Source: Candidatus Mediterraneibacter excrementigallinarum
Lineage (GTDB): Bacteria; Bacillota; Clostridia; Lachnospirales; Lachnospiraceae
Assembly: GCA_019120075.1 (NCBI GenBank)
Contig: DWVT01000201.1
Coordinates: 1 to 55,636 of the forward strand
Length of the DNA: 55,636 bases
Direction: 5' to 3'
Made by a program: the position numbers and the translations under genes
Shown: positions 7,386 to 15,836 of the stretch, one piece after another
Numbering within the stretch: the stretch's first letter is position 1
How the letters are laid out: each line of letters opens with the position of its first letter
The notes under the pieces: generated by a model
Told to the model about the DNA's origin: nothing
Databases searched by the model: none
What the model saw: only the letters and a program-made list of their open reading frames with translations

Positions 7386-9277
7386 ACTACAGCACCTCCG
7401 ATCACAATACAGAATCCAAGCACAAGCGCGGCCGCCGCAATGATAATAGACGGGATCCGCAGATGCCGTCTTCCGAATTCAAACCGCAGATACCAGTTGC
7501 TCAGGTACAGGTGCTCCTGTCCGCCAAAACTGTTGGTAAAGAACCGGTTGTCCCCCTCGTTAATCCCGTTCATGTAGATCGGCACGAGTTCTCTGTGGGA
7601 ACGCCGGCTGATAAAGAACATGACCACCGGCACGATAAAGATGGAGACAAGCATGATCGCCATAGTCGTCAGCACGCTCATGGAGATGACGTCCTTCGCG
7701 TTCCCGAACAGTTCCTGCACGATGGGGTTGACCACCCATATCGCCACCAGCGGAAGCAGAAGACAGAGCAGGAGCATGGTCGCCGCATGGAAGATCATGG
7801 ATACATACTCGTCTTTTCTTGTCACATCTTTTACCTTTTCTCTCGGAATGTGATAGCACAGCAGCTTTGCCAGCCATTTCGTCCAGTAGAACATGGTCGA
7901 GGCGCTGCCGTACGCGATACAGAGCACAAGGATAAAGTTTCCGGAATCCACGAACGCTCTCAGCGCCACCCATTTCGAGATCAGCATCCCGAAGGGCGCC
8001 AGATACATACCGGCGATCCCGATTCCCATTATGTAAGCCAGTTTCGGCACCCGGATGATCAGTCCGTGCATATCCTCGATATCCCTGGAGCCAAGCGTGT
8101 TCTCCGTGGCGCCGACGGACTGGAACAGCATGGACTTGCTGACCGAGTGGAAGATCATAAGGAAGACTGCCGCCCAGACTGTCTCCTCCGCTCCGATCCC
8201 TGCACATCCCACGATCAGTCCCAGGTTGGATATGGTGGAGAAAGCAAGGACTTTCTTCCCGTCATTCTGGGCGATCGCCATCATACTTGCCATGATAAAA
8301 GTAAACCCTCCGATACTGGACACCAGAATCCCCACCAGGTTTCCCTGGAATGCCGGGGAAATCCGGAGCAGCAGATACACGCCCGCTTTCACCATGGTCG
8401 CGCTGTGGAGCAGCGCGCTGGAAGGCGTAGGCGCTACCATGGCGCCCAGAAGCCAGGTGGAGAATGGAAGCTGCGCCGATTTTGTCAGTCCCGCAAGAGC
8501 GAGGCAGATCAGCGGGAGCATCGCGCCCACACTGACAACATTAAGGAGCTGTACCGTACCGCTCACTTTCGCCATCCACGCGATCGCCACCGCAAATCCA
8601 AGACCGCCCAGAAGGTTCATCCAGAGCGCGCAGAAACTGTTGTTCACAGCCTCTTCCGTGCGCGTGTAACCGATCATCAAAAACGAGATAACACTTGTGA
8701 TCTCCCAGAAGAAATACATCCAGATCATATTCTGTGAGAGCACGAGCCCGAACATCGCCGCCAGGAACAGGAACAGCATGGAAAAGAAAAAGGGCTGCCT
8801 GTCCTGCACATCTTTATGATGGGCATGATACCCTTTCATGTATCCCACTGTGTAGATACAGATAAATCCGCCGATGAAAGCGATGATGAGAAACATCAGA
8901 ACTGTAAACCAGTCCACCATCATATGAGGTCCTTCGGCCAGATCTGTCGTAAACTCCGTGTACAGCAGAAGTCCTGTCTGCGCCACGGAAAGCAGGATCG
9001 GCACGATCCTCCTGTACTTCACGCCCATGTAGATGATAAGGCACATCAGAACGATATCCCCGACAGACATCAGGTGATCCACCAGTTCCGTCTCAGGATA
9101 GAGCATCAGGACCTGAGCGCCTCCCGCGATCCAGCGGGCAATAAATACGACTGTTGTGAGCATAATGACTCCGGCACCGGCATACACGATGATCCCTCTT
9201 GTCCTCTGGTCTCTGACAAAGGGAAAAATCAGCGCCATCACCGCCGGGATGACGATAAGAAATGGTATCATTGTCAT
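7382..9277 (-). CDS. echA: Ech hydrogenase antiporter-like subunit (NuoL/EchA)
   Basis: A 631-residue membrane protein of the NuoL/MrpA antiporter family, expected to pump protons or sodium during ferredoxin-linked H2 turnover. Recognisable blocks are the helix with WEITSVISFLMIG (conserved Glu), and LTKSAQLPFSTWLLGAM followed by APTPSSALLHSATMVKAGVYLL with its conserved Lys and His residues. It is the first gene of the operon; the order A-B-C-D-E-F is that of the classical ech operon. The start follows a GGAAGG-type site. About 200 AT-rich bases separate it from hypA, so both operons are probably driven from this shared region. Confidence 0.93.
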   Translation of the reverse strand: MTMIPFLIVIPAVMALIFPFVRDQRTRGIIVYAGAGVIMLTTVVFIARWIAGGAQVLMLYPETELVDHLMSVGDIVLMCLIIYMGVKYRRIVPILLSVAQTGLLLYTEFTTDLAEGPHMMVDWFTVLMFLIIAFIGGFICIYTVGYMKGYHAHHKDVQDRQPFFFSMLFLFLAAMFGLVLSQNMIWMYFFWEITSVISFLMIGYTRTEEAVNNSFCALWMNLLGGLGFAVAIAWMAKVSGTVQLLNVVSVGAMLPLICLALAGLTKSAQLPFSTWLLGAMVAPTPSSALLHSATMVKAGVYLLLRISPAFQGNLVGILVSSIGGFTFIMASMMAIAQNDGKKVLAFSTISNLGLIVGCAGIGAEETVWAAVFLMIFHSVSKSMLFQSVGATENTLGSRDIEDMHGLIIRVPKLAYIMGIGIAGMYLAPFGMLISKWVALRAFVDSGNFILVLCIAYGSASTMFYWTKWLAKLLCYHIPREKVKDVTRKDEYVSMIFHAATMLLLCLLLPLVAIWVVNPIVQELFGNAKDVISMSVLTTMAIMLVSIFIVPVVMFFISRRSHRELVPIYMNGINEGDNRFFTNSFGGQEHLYLSNWYLRFEFGRRHLRIPSIIIAAAALVLGFCIVIGGAVV

Positions 9278-9481
9278 AAATCCGCCCTTCCTCTCTTCAT
9301 AAAATCTCGTGCTTTGTTAAAAAAACCACACAATAATAAGATAATCCTGATTTAAAGATTTTACAATAGTTAAACCTCATTTTTCTGTTTTCTTTTTAGT
9401 AAAATGTGCTAAAATATAGAATGTTGGAAAATATGTTCTCCCGTTATTTCGAACAGTGTTTCCCACCGAAAAGGAGATATT
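9278..9481. promoter_or_regulatory. divergent promoter region between ech and hyp operons
   Basis: An AT-rich 204-base gap between oppositely oriented genes. On the plus strand TGTGCTAAAAT near 9405-9415 could be a -10 region for hypA, with no clear -35. On the minus strand TTGTAA, 17 bases, TATCTT (about 9374-9346) could serve echA. Neither is a strong consensus and I see no convincing operator. Confidence 0.35.
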
Positions 9482-9865
9482 ATGCACGAACTGACTATCA
9501 CAGAACATTTACTGGACCACTGCATCCAGGAAGCCAGATCCCAGAACGCCTCCCGGATCCGGACGATCCGGGTCTGCATCGGGGAACTGCGCGGGATCGT
9601 GCCGGACTGCATCCAGATTTATCTGGATATGCTCTCCGAAGGCACTATCGCAGAGGGTGTGCGTCTGGAAGCTGAATTTCTCCCTGTAAAAGTATCCTGC
9701 CGCGACTGCGGTCAGGAGGGAGAGATCACCCCGAGGCATCTGGCCTGTCCGCACTGCGGCGGACTGAACCTTAAGATCCGGTCCGGAAAAGAATTCTATA
9801 TCAAGAGCATGGAGGTAGACATCAATGGAAATAAAAGTACTGCACCAGATCATGGACTGGAATGA
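9482..9865 (+). CDS. hypA: hydrogenase nickel incorporation protein HypA
   Basis: A 127-residue nickel metallochaperone that works with HypB to insert nickel into the hydrogenase large subunit. It begins MHE, with the N-terminal His2 typical of the nickel site, and carries the structural zinc site Cys73/Cys76 and Cys89/Cys92 (CRDC and CPHC). The ATG follows AAGGAG at good spacing. It is the first gene of the hypABFCDE operon, and its 3' end overlaps hypB by 41 bases. Confidence 0.96.
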   Translation: MHELTITEHLLDHCIQEARSQNASRIRTIRVCIGELRGIVPDCIQIYLDMLSEGTIAEGVRLEAEFLPVKVSCRDCGQEGEITPRHLACPHCGGLNLKIRSGKEFYIKSMEVDINGNKSTAPDHGLE

Positions 9866-10481
9866 AGATGTGAGCGAGGAGGTAAAAGCCGGCCTCGCTT
9901 CCCATGATATATGTATGATCAATGTGATGGGGAGCCCGGGCGCCGGGAAGACCAGCCTGATCACCTCTCTGATCGGCGCGCTGAAGGACCGCTTCCGCAT
10001 CGGGGTCATCGAAGGGGATATCGCCGGACAGGTGGACGCCGAGCGCATCGCAGGGCTGGGGATCCCGACAGTCCAGCTCAACACTGACGGCGCCTGCCAT
10101 ATCGAGGCGATGAGCATCCAGCATATCCTTCCCAGCCTTCCCCTGGATGATCTGGATCTTATCTTTGTGGAAAATATCGGGAACCTCGTATGCCCTGCCG
10201 AATTCCGGATCGGAGAATCACTTCGCATCACCCTCTTAAGCATCCCTGAGGGCGATGATAAAGTGGAGAAATATCCTCTGATGTTCACGGATACGGACTG
10301 TCTTGTCCTGAACAAATATGACATGCTCCCCTATTTTGACTTTGACGAGCAGCGTGTATGCAGCAACTACGGCACCGTCAATCCCGACGCGCCTCTCTTC
10401 CGGGTGAGCAGCCGCAGCGGAGACGGGATCCGGGATCTGGCTGATTTCATCACAGAGAAGGCAGGAAACAGCCGGTCATGA
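9825..10481 (+). CDS. hypB: hydrogenase nickel incorporation GTPase HypB
   Basis: A 218-residue G3E-family GTPase that powers nickel delivery to the hydrogenase precursor. The P-loop GSPGAGKT is at 36-43 and the guanine motif NKYD at 163-166. The metal-binding site of the G domain is present as Cys91-His92 and Cys123. It lacks the N-terminal CxxCGC motif or His-rich stretch of some HypB proteins, so nickel storage is not expected. The start is embedded in hypA with GGAGG nine bases upstream. Confidence 0.96.
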   Translation: MEIKVLHQIMDWNEDVSEEVKAGLASHDICMINVMGSPGAGKTSLITSLIGALKDRFRIGVIEGDIAGQVDAERIAGLGIPTVQLNTDGACHIEAMSIQHILPSLPLDDLDLIFVENIGNLVCPAEFRIGESLRITLLSIPEGDDKVEKYPLMFTDTDCLVLNKYDMLPYFDFDEQRVCSNYGTVNPDAPLFRVSSRSGDGIRDLADFITEKAGNSRS

Positions 10482-13015
10482 ACAGCAGGAGCACAGAGCA
10501 TGGAAAAGGGCAGGGTTCTGCCATCCGGCAGAACAGCGCTCTTTCCCGAGTCAGCATTCATGACGATATTTCCCGCGTCCATATCTATATAGAAGGGATC
10601 GTCCAGGGCGTGGGGTTCCGTCCCTTCCTTCACCGTCTGGCTGAGCAGCACCATATACTGGGATGGGTACGCAACACCTCCTCCGGGCTGGAGGGCTGCC
10701 TGGAAGGGACTCCCGCTTTGCTGGACCGGTTCGCCCGCGAACTTCAGACTTCCCCTCCGCCCATGGCGATGATCGAGGATGTAGAGATGATTCCGGAGCC
10801 TTGCCCGGATGGAAAACTCGAAGAGGATCCGGACAGGCACCCGGAAGGTGCTTCGAACAGTCAGTTCAAAGTTGATCTGAATGAGCATTCAGGTCGCTTT
10901 TCTGAGTTCACGATCCGTGAGAGCCAGATCGATCCCGGCTCCACTCTCATCTCCCCGGATATCGCCATATGTCCCGAATGCGCCCGGGAACTTGCCTCCC
11001 CTTCAGACCGCAGATACCGCTATCCGTTTATCAACTGTACAAACTGCGGTCCCCGCTACACCATCATTGAGTCCCTTCCCTATGACCGTGACCGCACAGT
11101 GATGAGCGAGTTCGAGATGTGCGGCGACTGCAGAAAAGAGTATCATGATATCCGCGACCGTCGCTATCACGCCCAGCCGGACTGCTGCCCTGTGTGCGGT
11201 CCCCAGGTATTCTTTGTGCCGGATCCGGCAGCAGAAAACCACTGGGGCACTGCCCACGCCCACAATGACCTTTGCGGAGAAAATGCCTTCCGTCTTTCCC
11301 AGGAACTCCTGAAAAATGGGGGCATCCTCGCCGTAAAAGGGATCGGCGGCATCCATCTCGCCTGCAATGCTGAGGATCCCGCTGCGGTGAAACGGCTCCG
11401 TGAGCGCAAGCACCGGGCGGAAAAGCCGCTCGCCGTCATGTGCCGCTCACTGGAAACAGTACGGCGCATCTGCCGACTCAGCGCTTCCGAAGAGGCGCTC
11501 CTGACAAGCCCGGCGCATCCCATTGTCCTCCTCTCCAAGAAGGAGCGGAAGAGTTTCCCGGAACTGAGTTTCAGCGCCCGCCTCGGCATCATGCTGCCCT
11601 ACACGCCGCTCCACATGCTCCTTCTGGACGGGACATACGGCGGCCCGGATGCGGTTGTCATGACAAGCGGAAACATCCCCGGATGCCCTGTGATCACGGA
11701 AAACGAAGAAGCGCTCCGCGCACTGGCCCACACCGCGGACGGATTCCTCCTGCACGACCGGCGGATCCGGAACCGCTGCGATGATTCTCTGGTCGCGGAG
11801 TGGAAGGGACATGCATATTTTTACCGCAGGAGCCGGGGATACGTTCCCCGCCCCGTTACCCTGAAAGGAGAAAGATCCGGGGACACAGACGGGATCTTTG
11901 CCTTCGGCGCGGAGCAGAAAGCTTCCTTTGCCCTCGGCAAAGGTTCCCGCGTCTTCCTGAGCCCCTACATCGGGGACCTGAAAAACGCGGAAACTCTGGC
12001 TCATTACCGCAGCGCGCTCGAAACTTACCGCCGCCTCTTCCGGCTGAAGCCATCGCTGTATGTCTGCGATCTCCACCCGGACTATCTCTCCTCGCTGGAA
12101 GCCTCAGACGCCTCGCGCAAAGACGCCCTTCCTCTGTTGAAGGTACAGCATCACTGGGCACATATGGCTTCCTGCATGGCGGATAATCGTCTGGACTGTC
12201 CCTGCTTCGGGATCGTCTGGGACGGGACCGGACTGGGGACGGACGGTACGATCTGGGGCGGTGAATTCCTGGAAGGGGACCTGAACGGATTTTCCCGAAA
12301 AGGAAGCATCCGCCCTGTTCTCCTCCCTGGCGGAGACAAGGCGGTCCGGGAGATTGGGCGTATCGCGCTCTCCCTTGTCCTGGACGCAGCCGGCAGCACC
12401 AGGACAGCCCGCGTTCCTCTTTCCGAGGAGAAATGCCGGTCTTTAGAGATCCTTCTCTCTGCCGGCACCGCCCCTTCCGCCAGCAGCATCGGGCGTCTTT
12501 TCGACGGGGTGTGCGCCCTGATACTCGGCCGGGCAGAGGCAGATCATGAAGGCGAGGGGGCAGCGCTGGTAGAGGCACTCTCACCGAAAGAAACCTCAGA
12601 TACCCTCACCGTTTCACTTGAAGAGCTCTCCTACCCGGTCCGTTTTTACATCCGGGACGGGCTCAGGATCTTTGATACCAGACCGGTAGTCACCGGGATT
12701 CTGGATGACCTGGAGCAGGGGACAGATGCCGGGCAGATCGCGCTGCGCTTTATGTCAACACTGTGCTGTATGGCTCTGGACCAGTGTCTTGCCCTGAACC
12801 CGGAACGAAAACCGGTCGTCCTGTCCGGCGGCGTCTTCCAGAACCGTTTCCTCCTGAGCGGGATCACAGGACTTCTGGAGAAGAACGGATTTGATATGTA
12901 CACCCACAGACAGGTCTCCACAAACGACGAGGGAATCAGCCTGGGGCAGCTTGCCATCGCCCAGAAAAAAAGGAGTATGAATCATGTGTTTAGCAATGCC
13001 AATGAAGATCGATAA
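10478..13015 (+). CDS. hypF: carbamoyltransferase HypF
   Basis: An 845-residue enzyme that turns carbamoyl phosphate and ATP into the thiocarbamate donor for the cyanide ligands of the NiFe site. Domains in order: acylphosphatase (GIVQGVGFRPF at 40-50, Arg48 and Asn66), two zinc-finger pairs (CPECAR..CTNCGP and CGDCRK..CPVCGP), a YrdC/Sua5-like domain (KGIGGIHLACNA) and a Kae1-like C-terminal domain (HHWAHMASC, DGTGLGTDGTIWGGEF, LSGGVFQNRFL). It has a 33-residue N-terminal extension and an acidic insert of roughly 35 residues late in the acylphosphatase domain, compared with E. coli HypF. The start overlaps hypB in an ATGA junction, with only a weak ribosome site. Confidence 0.95.
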   Translation: MNSRSTEHGKGQGSAIRQNSALSRVSIHDDISRVHIYIEGIVQGVGFRPFLHRLAEQHHILGWVRNTSSGLEGCLEGTPALLDRFARELQTSPPPMAMIEDVEMIPEPCPDGKLEEDPDRHPEGASNSQFKVDLNEHSGRFSEFTIRESQIDPGSTLISPDIAICPECARELASPSDRRYRYPFINCTNCGPRYTIIESLPYDRDRTVMSEFEMCGDCRKEYHDIRDRRYHAQPDCCPVCGPQVFFVPDPAAENHWGTAHAHNDLCGENAFRLSQELLKNGGILAVKGIGGIHLACNAEDPAAVKRLRERKHRAEKPLAVMCRSLETVRRICRLSASEEALLTSPAHPIVLLSKKERKSFPELSFSARLGIMLPYTPLHMLLLDGTYGGPDAVVMTSGNIPGCPVITENEEALRALAHTADGFLLHDRRIRNRCDDSLVAEWKGHAYFYRRSRGYVPRPVTLKGERSGDTDGIFAFGAEQKASFALGKGSRVFLSPYIGDLKNAETLAHYRSALETYRRLFRLKPSLYVCDLHPDYLSSLEASDASRKDALPLLKVQHHWAHMASCMADNRLDCPCFGIVWDGTGLGTDGTIWGGEFLEGDLNGFSRKGSIRPVLLPGGDKAVREIGRIALSLVLDAAGSTRTARVPLSEEKCRSLEILLSAGTAPSASSIGRLFDGVCALILGRAEADHEGEGAALVEALSPKETSDTLTVSLEELSYPVRFYIRDGLRIFDTRPVVTGILDDLEQGTDAGQIALRFMSTLCCMALDQCLALNPERKPVVLSGGVFQNRFLLSGITGLLEKNGFDMYTHRQVSTNDEGISLGQLAIAQKKRSMNHVFSNANEDR

Positions 13016-13202
13016 AATAGACGGACAGACTGCCTCCTGTGAGGCAGGAGGACTGTTCCAGGATATCCGGATCGACTTTATCCGGGACGCAAAACCCGGA
13101 GATTATGTCATGGTCCACGCAGGGTTTGCCATCGAAAAAATGTCCGAGAAAGAAGCCCTGGAAAACCTGGAATTGCTGGAGGAGATCAAAAATGCTCTGT
13201 GA
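12984..13202 (+). CDS. hypC: hydrogenase assembly chaperone HypC
   Basis: A 72-residue HypC/HybG chaperone that carries the Fe(CN)2CO unit together with HypD. It begins MCLAMP, with the essential Cys2, and has the small beta-barrel pattern followed by an acidic helix. AAGGAG lies eight bases upstream. It overlaps the end of hypF by 32 bases and hypD by 11 bases, so translation is probably coupled. Confidence 0.95.
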   Translation: MCLAMPMKIDKIDGQTASCEAGGLFQDIRIDFIRDAKPGDYVMVHAGFAIEKMSEKEALENLELLEEIKNAL

Positions 13203-14289
13203 ACGTCAGTTTAAGAACCCAAAAGACACGGAAAGCATCCTGAATAAGATCCGCGAGCTCTCCGAAACCACCGGTCCGGTCCGGCTGATGGAGGTCTGCG
13301 GGACCCACACCATGGCGATCGCCCGGAGCGGGCTGAAAAGTGTCCTTCCGGAATCTGTCCGGCTCCTGTCCGGTCCCGGATGCCCGGTCTGCGTCACCCC
13401 TGCAAACGTGATCGATATGATACTGGACCTTTCCCAGGCTCCCGGCATCCTGATCGCCAGCTACGGAGACCTCCTGCGTGTCCCCGGTTCCCGACAGGTG
13501 GACAGCCTGCTGACACGCAGGGCACTGGGAGGAAGAGTCGGATCCGTCTACTCCCCCATGGATGCCATCCGGTTCGCAGAAGAGCATCCTGAGCTGGAGA
13601 TCGTCTTCCTGGGAGTCGGCTTCGAGACGACAGCACCGGGCACCGCCGCCTGCATCCTCGAGGCAGCCCGGCTGGGACTAAAGAATTTCTCAGTCTTGTG
13701 CCTCCTGAAAAAAACAGAACCCGCGCTGCGGTCCCTGATCGAAGCAGAGGATTTCTCCGTGGACGGATTCCTCTGTCCCGGACATGTGGCAGCGATCACC
13801 GGATCCGACGCATTTTCTTTTCTTCCGGAGGATTACAGCCTTCCGGGAGTCGTCGCAGGATTCGAGCCTGCGGATCTCCTTTACTCTGTCCTAAGCCTGA
13901 TGCAGATGCTTGCCAAAAGACAGCCTGAACTGAAAAACGAATACACCCGCCTGGTAAAACCGGAAGGGAACCCGGCTGCACTCGCACTGATGGACAGAGT
14001 ATTCTCCCCCGCCTCCTCAGACTGGCGGGGTCTTGGGCGGATCCCCGAAAGCGGCTTTGCTCTTCGGGAAGAATATGCGCCCTGGGATGCATTGAAAAAA
14101 TTCTCTCTCTGTCCCTCAGAAGAAAAAGAGATCCCCGGATGCCGCTGTGCCCAGGTCATCCGGGGCGTCCTGCCGCCCTCCGGCTGCCCCCTTTTCCGAA
14201 AGGTATGCTCCCCGGAGAATCCGGTGGGACCCTGCATGGTATCCGGAGAAGGCGCCTGCGCTGCAGCTTTCCAGTATGGCGTGCAGTAG
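13192..14289 (+). CDS. hypD: hydrogenase formation protein HypD
   Basis: A 365-residue iron-sulfur scaffold on which the Fe(CN)2CO group is assembled with HypC and HypE. Key motifs are EVCGTHT with Cys36, GPGCPVC with Cys64 and Cys67, FETTAPGTA, and PGHVAAI. The C-terminal part has several cysteines (CRCAQVIRG, GCPLFRKVC, GPCMVSGEGAC) matching the [4Fe-4S] and redox-active cysteines of the family. The ATG at 13192 is chosen because GGAGGAG lies seven bases before it and the family homology starts there; the upstream open frame is the hypC gene read in another frame. Confidence 0.95.
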   Translation: MLCERQFKNPKDTESILNKIRELSETTGPVRLMEVCGTHTMAIARSGLKSVLPESVRLLSGPGCPVCVTPANVIDMILDLSQAPGILIASYGDLLRVPGSRQVDSLLTRRALGGRVGSVYSPMDAIRFAEEHPELEIVFLGVGFETTAPGTAACILEAARLGLKNFSVLCLLKKTEPALRSLIEAEDFSVDGFLCPGHVAAITGSDAFSFLPEDYSLPGVVAGFEPADLLYSVLSLMQMLAKRQPELKNEYTRLVKPEGNPAALALMDRVFSPASSDWRGLGRIPESGFALREEYAPWDALKKFSLCPSEEKEIPGCRCAQVIRGVLPPSGCPLFRKVCSPENPVGPCMVSGEGACAAAFQYGVQ

Positions 14290-14350
14290 AGACGCAGCGG
14301 CTCACAGCCGCACAGTTGGAAAATACTCAGAAATAGGAGACATGTATAAA

Positions 14351-15364
14351 ATGAATGACAGAATCACACTGGACTATGGGAGCGGCGGACTGAAGACCTC
14401 CGAACTGATCGACTCCATCCTGCTCCCGGCATTTGACAATCCCTCCCTTGCCCAGCTGGGAGACGGAGCTGTCCTGTACGGGAACGAACGCCTGGTCTTT
14501 TCCACCGACAGTTTTGTAGTGTCCCCCTGGAGTTTTCCCGGAGGAGATATCGGCAAACTCTCAGTCTGTGGCACCGTGAACGACCTGTGCATGGCAGGAG
14601 GGACCCCGAAATACTTAAGCCTGTCTTTTATCCTGGAAGAGGGATTCCTCTTTTCAGATTTCCGGCAGATCGTTGCCTCGATCGCCAGGGAAGCGAAAAA
14701 TGCAGGTGTGACGATCGTCACCGGAGACACCAAAGTCGTTGACTCCGGAAAAGGGGACGGGATCTACATCAATACATCAGGGATCGGATTCCAGCGTGCC
14801 AGCCTGCCCGGCAGGACCGGGATACGCCCCGGAGATGATGTGCTCGTCAGCGGGACCGTGGGATGTCACGGCGCTGCGGTCATGATGGCTCGTTCCGGTC
14901 TGCTCCGGGACGACAGCCCGCTTAAGTCCGACTGTCAGTGCCTGAACCACATCTCCGCAGCAGCCCTGGATGCAGGGGCGTCCGAAGACCTGATCCGCAT
15001 CCTCCGGGATCCCACCCGCGGAGGCATAGCGACCACCCTCAATGAATTTACAGAAGGGATGCCCTTTTCCATCGAACTGACCGAAAATGACATCCCTGTT
15101 GAGCCTTCCGTCGAAGCGGCATGCGATATGCTGGGACTGGATCCCCTCTACTGCGCCTGCGAAGGAAGGATGCTCCTGGTCTGCGATCCTTCCAACACAC
15201 AGGATATCCTGACAGCGGTCCGCACCCTCCCCGGAGGCGAAAACGCCGTCCGGATCGGCACCGTCACCGAAGAACTGCCCGGCAAAGTCCTCCTTCGGAC
15301 TCCCATCGGCGGCCGCCGTATCCTCTCCAAACTAACCGGAACCCAGTTACCAAGGATATGTTGA
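14351..15364 (+). CDS. hypE: hydrogenase expression/formation protein HypE
   Basis: A 337-residue PurM-like ATPase that dehydrates the thiocarbamate on its C-terminal cysteine to thiocyanate, the cyanide donor. The N-terminus has the family motif DYGSGG; later come VTGDTKV and DPTRGGIATTLNE. It ends PRIC with the essential terminal cysteine. The ATG at 14351 has AGGAGA about ten bases upstream; another ATG at 14342 is too close to that site. It is the last hyp gene, and its stop codon touches the first copy of a palindromic repeat that can act as terminator. Confidence 0.95.
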   Translation: MNDRITLDYGSGGLKTSELIDSILLPAFDNPSLAQLGDGAVLYGNERLVFSTDSFVVSPWSFPGGDIGKLSVCGTVNDLCMAGGTPKYLSLSFILEEGFLFSDFRQIVASIAREAKNAGVTIVTGDTKVVDSGKGDGIYINTSGIGFQRASLPGRTGIRPGDDVLVSGTVGCHGAAVMMARSGLLRDDSPLKSDCQCLNHISAAALDAGASEDLIRILRDPTRGGIATTLNEFTEGMPFSIELTENDIPVEPSVEAACDMLGLDPLYCACEGRMLLVCDPSNTQDILTAVRTLPGGENAVRIGTVTEELPGKVLLRTPIGGRRILSKLTGTQLPRIC

Positions 15365-15510
15365 ACCAGTCTGCCGTGCAGTAAAAAGGCACCCTGATGG
15401 TATGTAAGCTCGCTTAAACATACCATTGGGGTGGCTTTTTAGTATATGGCGGACGCCATACAGCGAGAAGGAGCCGCCAGGCGGATTCGAGCTGCTGCTC
15501 GGCTGACGGA
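15364..15510. repeat. direct repeat, copy 1 (terminator-bearing palindromic element)
   Basis: About 147 bases, nearly identical to 15682-15825. It starts at the last base of the hypE stop codon. Inside is a long hairpin (15383-15440) with arms AAAAAGGCACCC/GGGTGGCTTTTT (one mismatch) and ATGGTATGT/ACATACCAT, flanked by A and T runs, so it could end transcription on both strands. A second short palindrome, TATGGCG-GA-CGCCATA, follows. The two copies differ mainly by one C/T change in the hairpin and a small indel (AAGGAGCCGCC here, GGGGCCGC in copy 2). Confidence 0.9.
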
Positions 15511-15522
15511 CGCATAGTTCAC

Positions 15523-15586
15523 TCGTCAGATAATGCCCCGGAAAATTTATGCTTGCATAAGGATTTGCCGGGGCATTGTCTGACGA
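15523..15586. repeat. 64-base near-perfect palindrome between the two direct repeats
   Basis: Arms TCGTCAGA/TCTGACGA and ATGCCCCGG/CCGGGGCAT are perfect, with an inner ATGC-TT-GCAT. It sits in the segment bounded by the two direct repeats. Such a stable structure is unlikely by chance. It may be part of the same mobile or dispersed repeat, a small structured RNA, or a terminator. Confidence 0.75.
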
Positions 15587-15681
15587 AGGGAGCGCCTGCT
15601 TATGAGCAAAAAGAGCTGCGCAGCAGCGGGAAGCACCGCAGGTGCGTTTTGCGAATGGCGCGGGTGAACTGTGATCAAATA

Positions 15682-15825
15682 AACCAGTCTGCCGTGCAGT
15701 AAAAAGGCACCCTGATGGTATGTAAGCTCGCTTAAACATATCATTGGGGTGGCTTTTTAGTATATGGCGGACGCCATACAGCGAGGGGGCCGCAGGCGGA
15801 CTCGAGCTGCTGCTCGGCTGACGGA
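15682..15825. repeat. direct repeat, copy 2
   Basis: About 144 bases, matching 15364-15510 almost base for base, including the A/T-flanked hairpin (15701-15758, with one G-T wobble in the stem). It ends 12 bases before the stop codon of the Rpn-like nuclease gene, so it lies at the 3' end of that gene too and may serve as its terminator on the minus strand. Confidence 0.9.
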
Positions 15826-15836
15826 GGTACAGAGCT

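Noticed and set aside
7358-8737. 459-codon plus-strand frame rich in His and Arg
   Set aside because: Antisense to echA; the composition is an artefact of the reverse reading of a membrane protein gene.
9278-9481. Riboswitch (nickel or cofactor) between ech and hyp
   Set aside because: No conserved riboswitch core or convincing stem pattern was seen in the 204 bases.
15347-15744. Minus-strand small peptides encoded inside both direct repeats (containing AYIPSGCLFTARQTG)
   Set aside because: They arise because the repeat is duplicated; no ribosome site is present and the DNA is dominated by palindromes. Treated as non-coding.
15364-15825. CRISPR array
   Set aside because: Only two copies, 145 bases each, with one 171-base interval. 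No short regular repeats or spacers and no cas genes.
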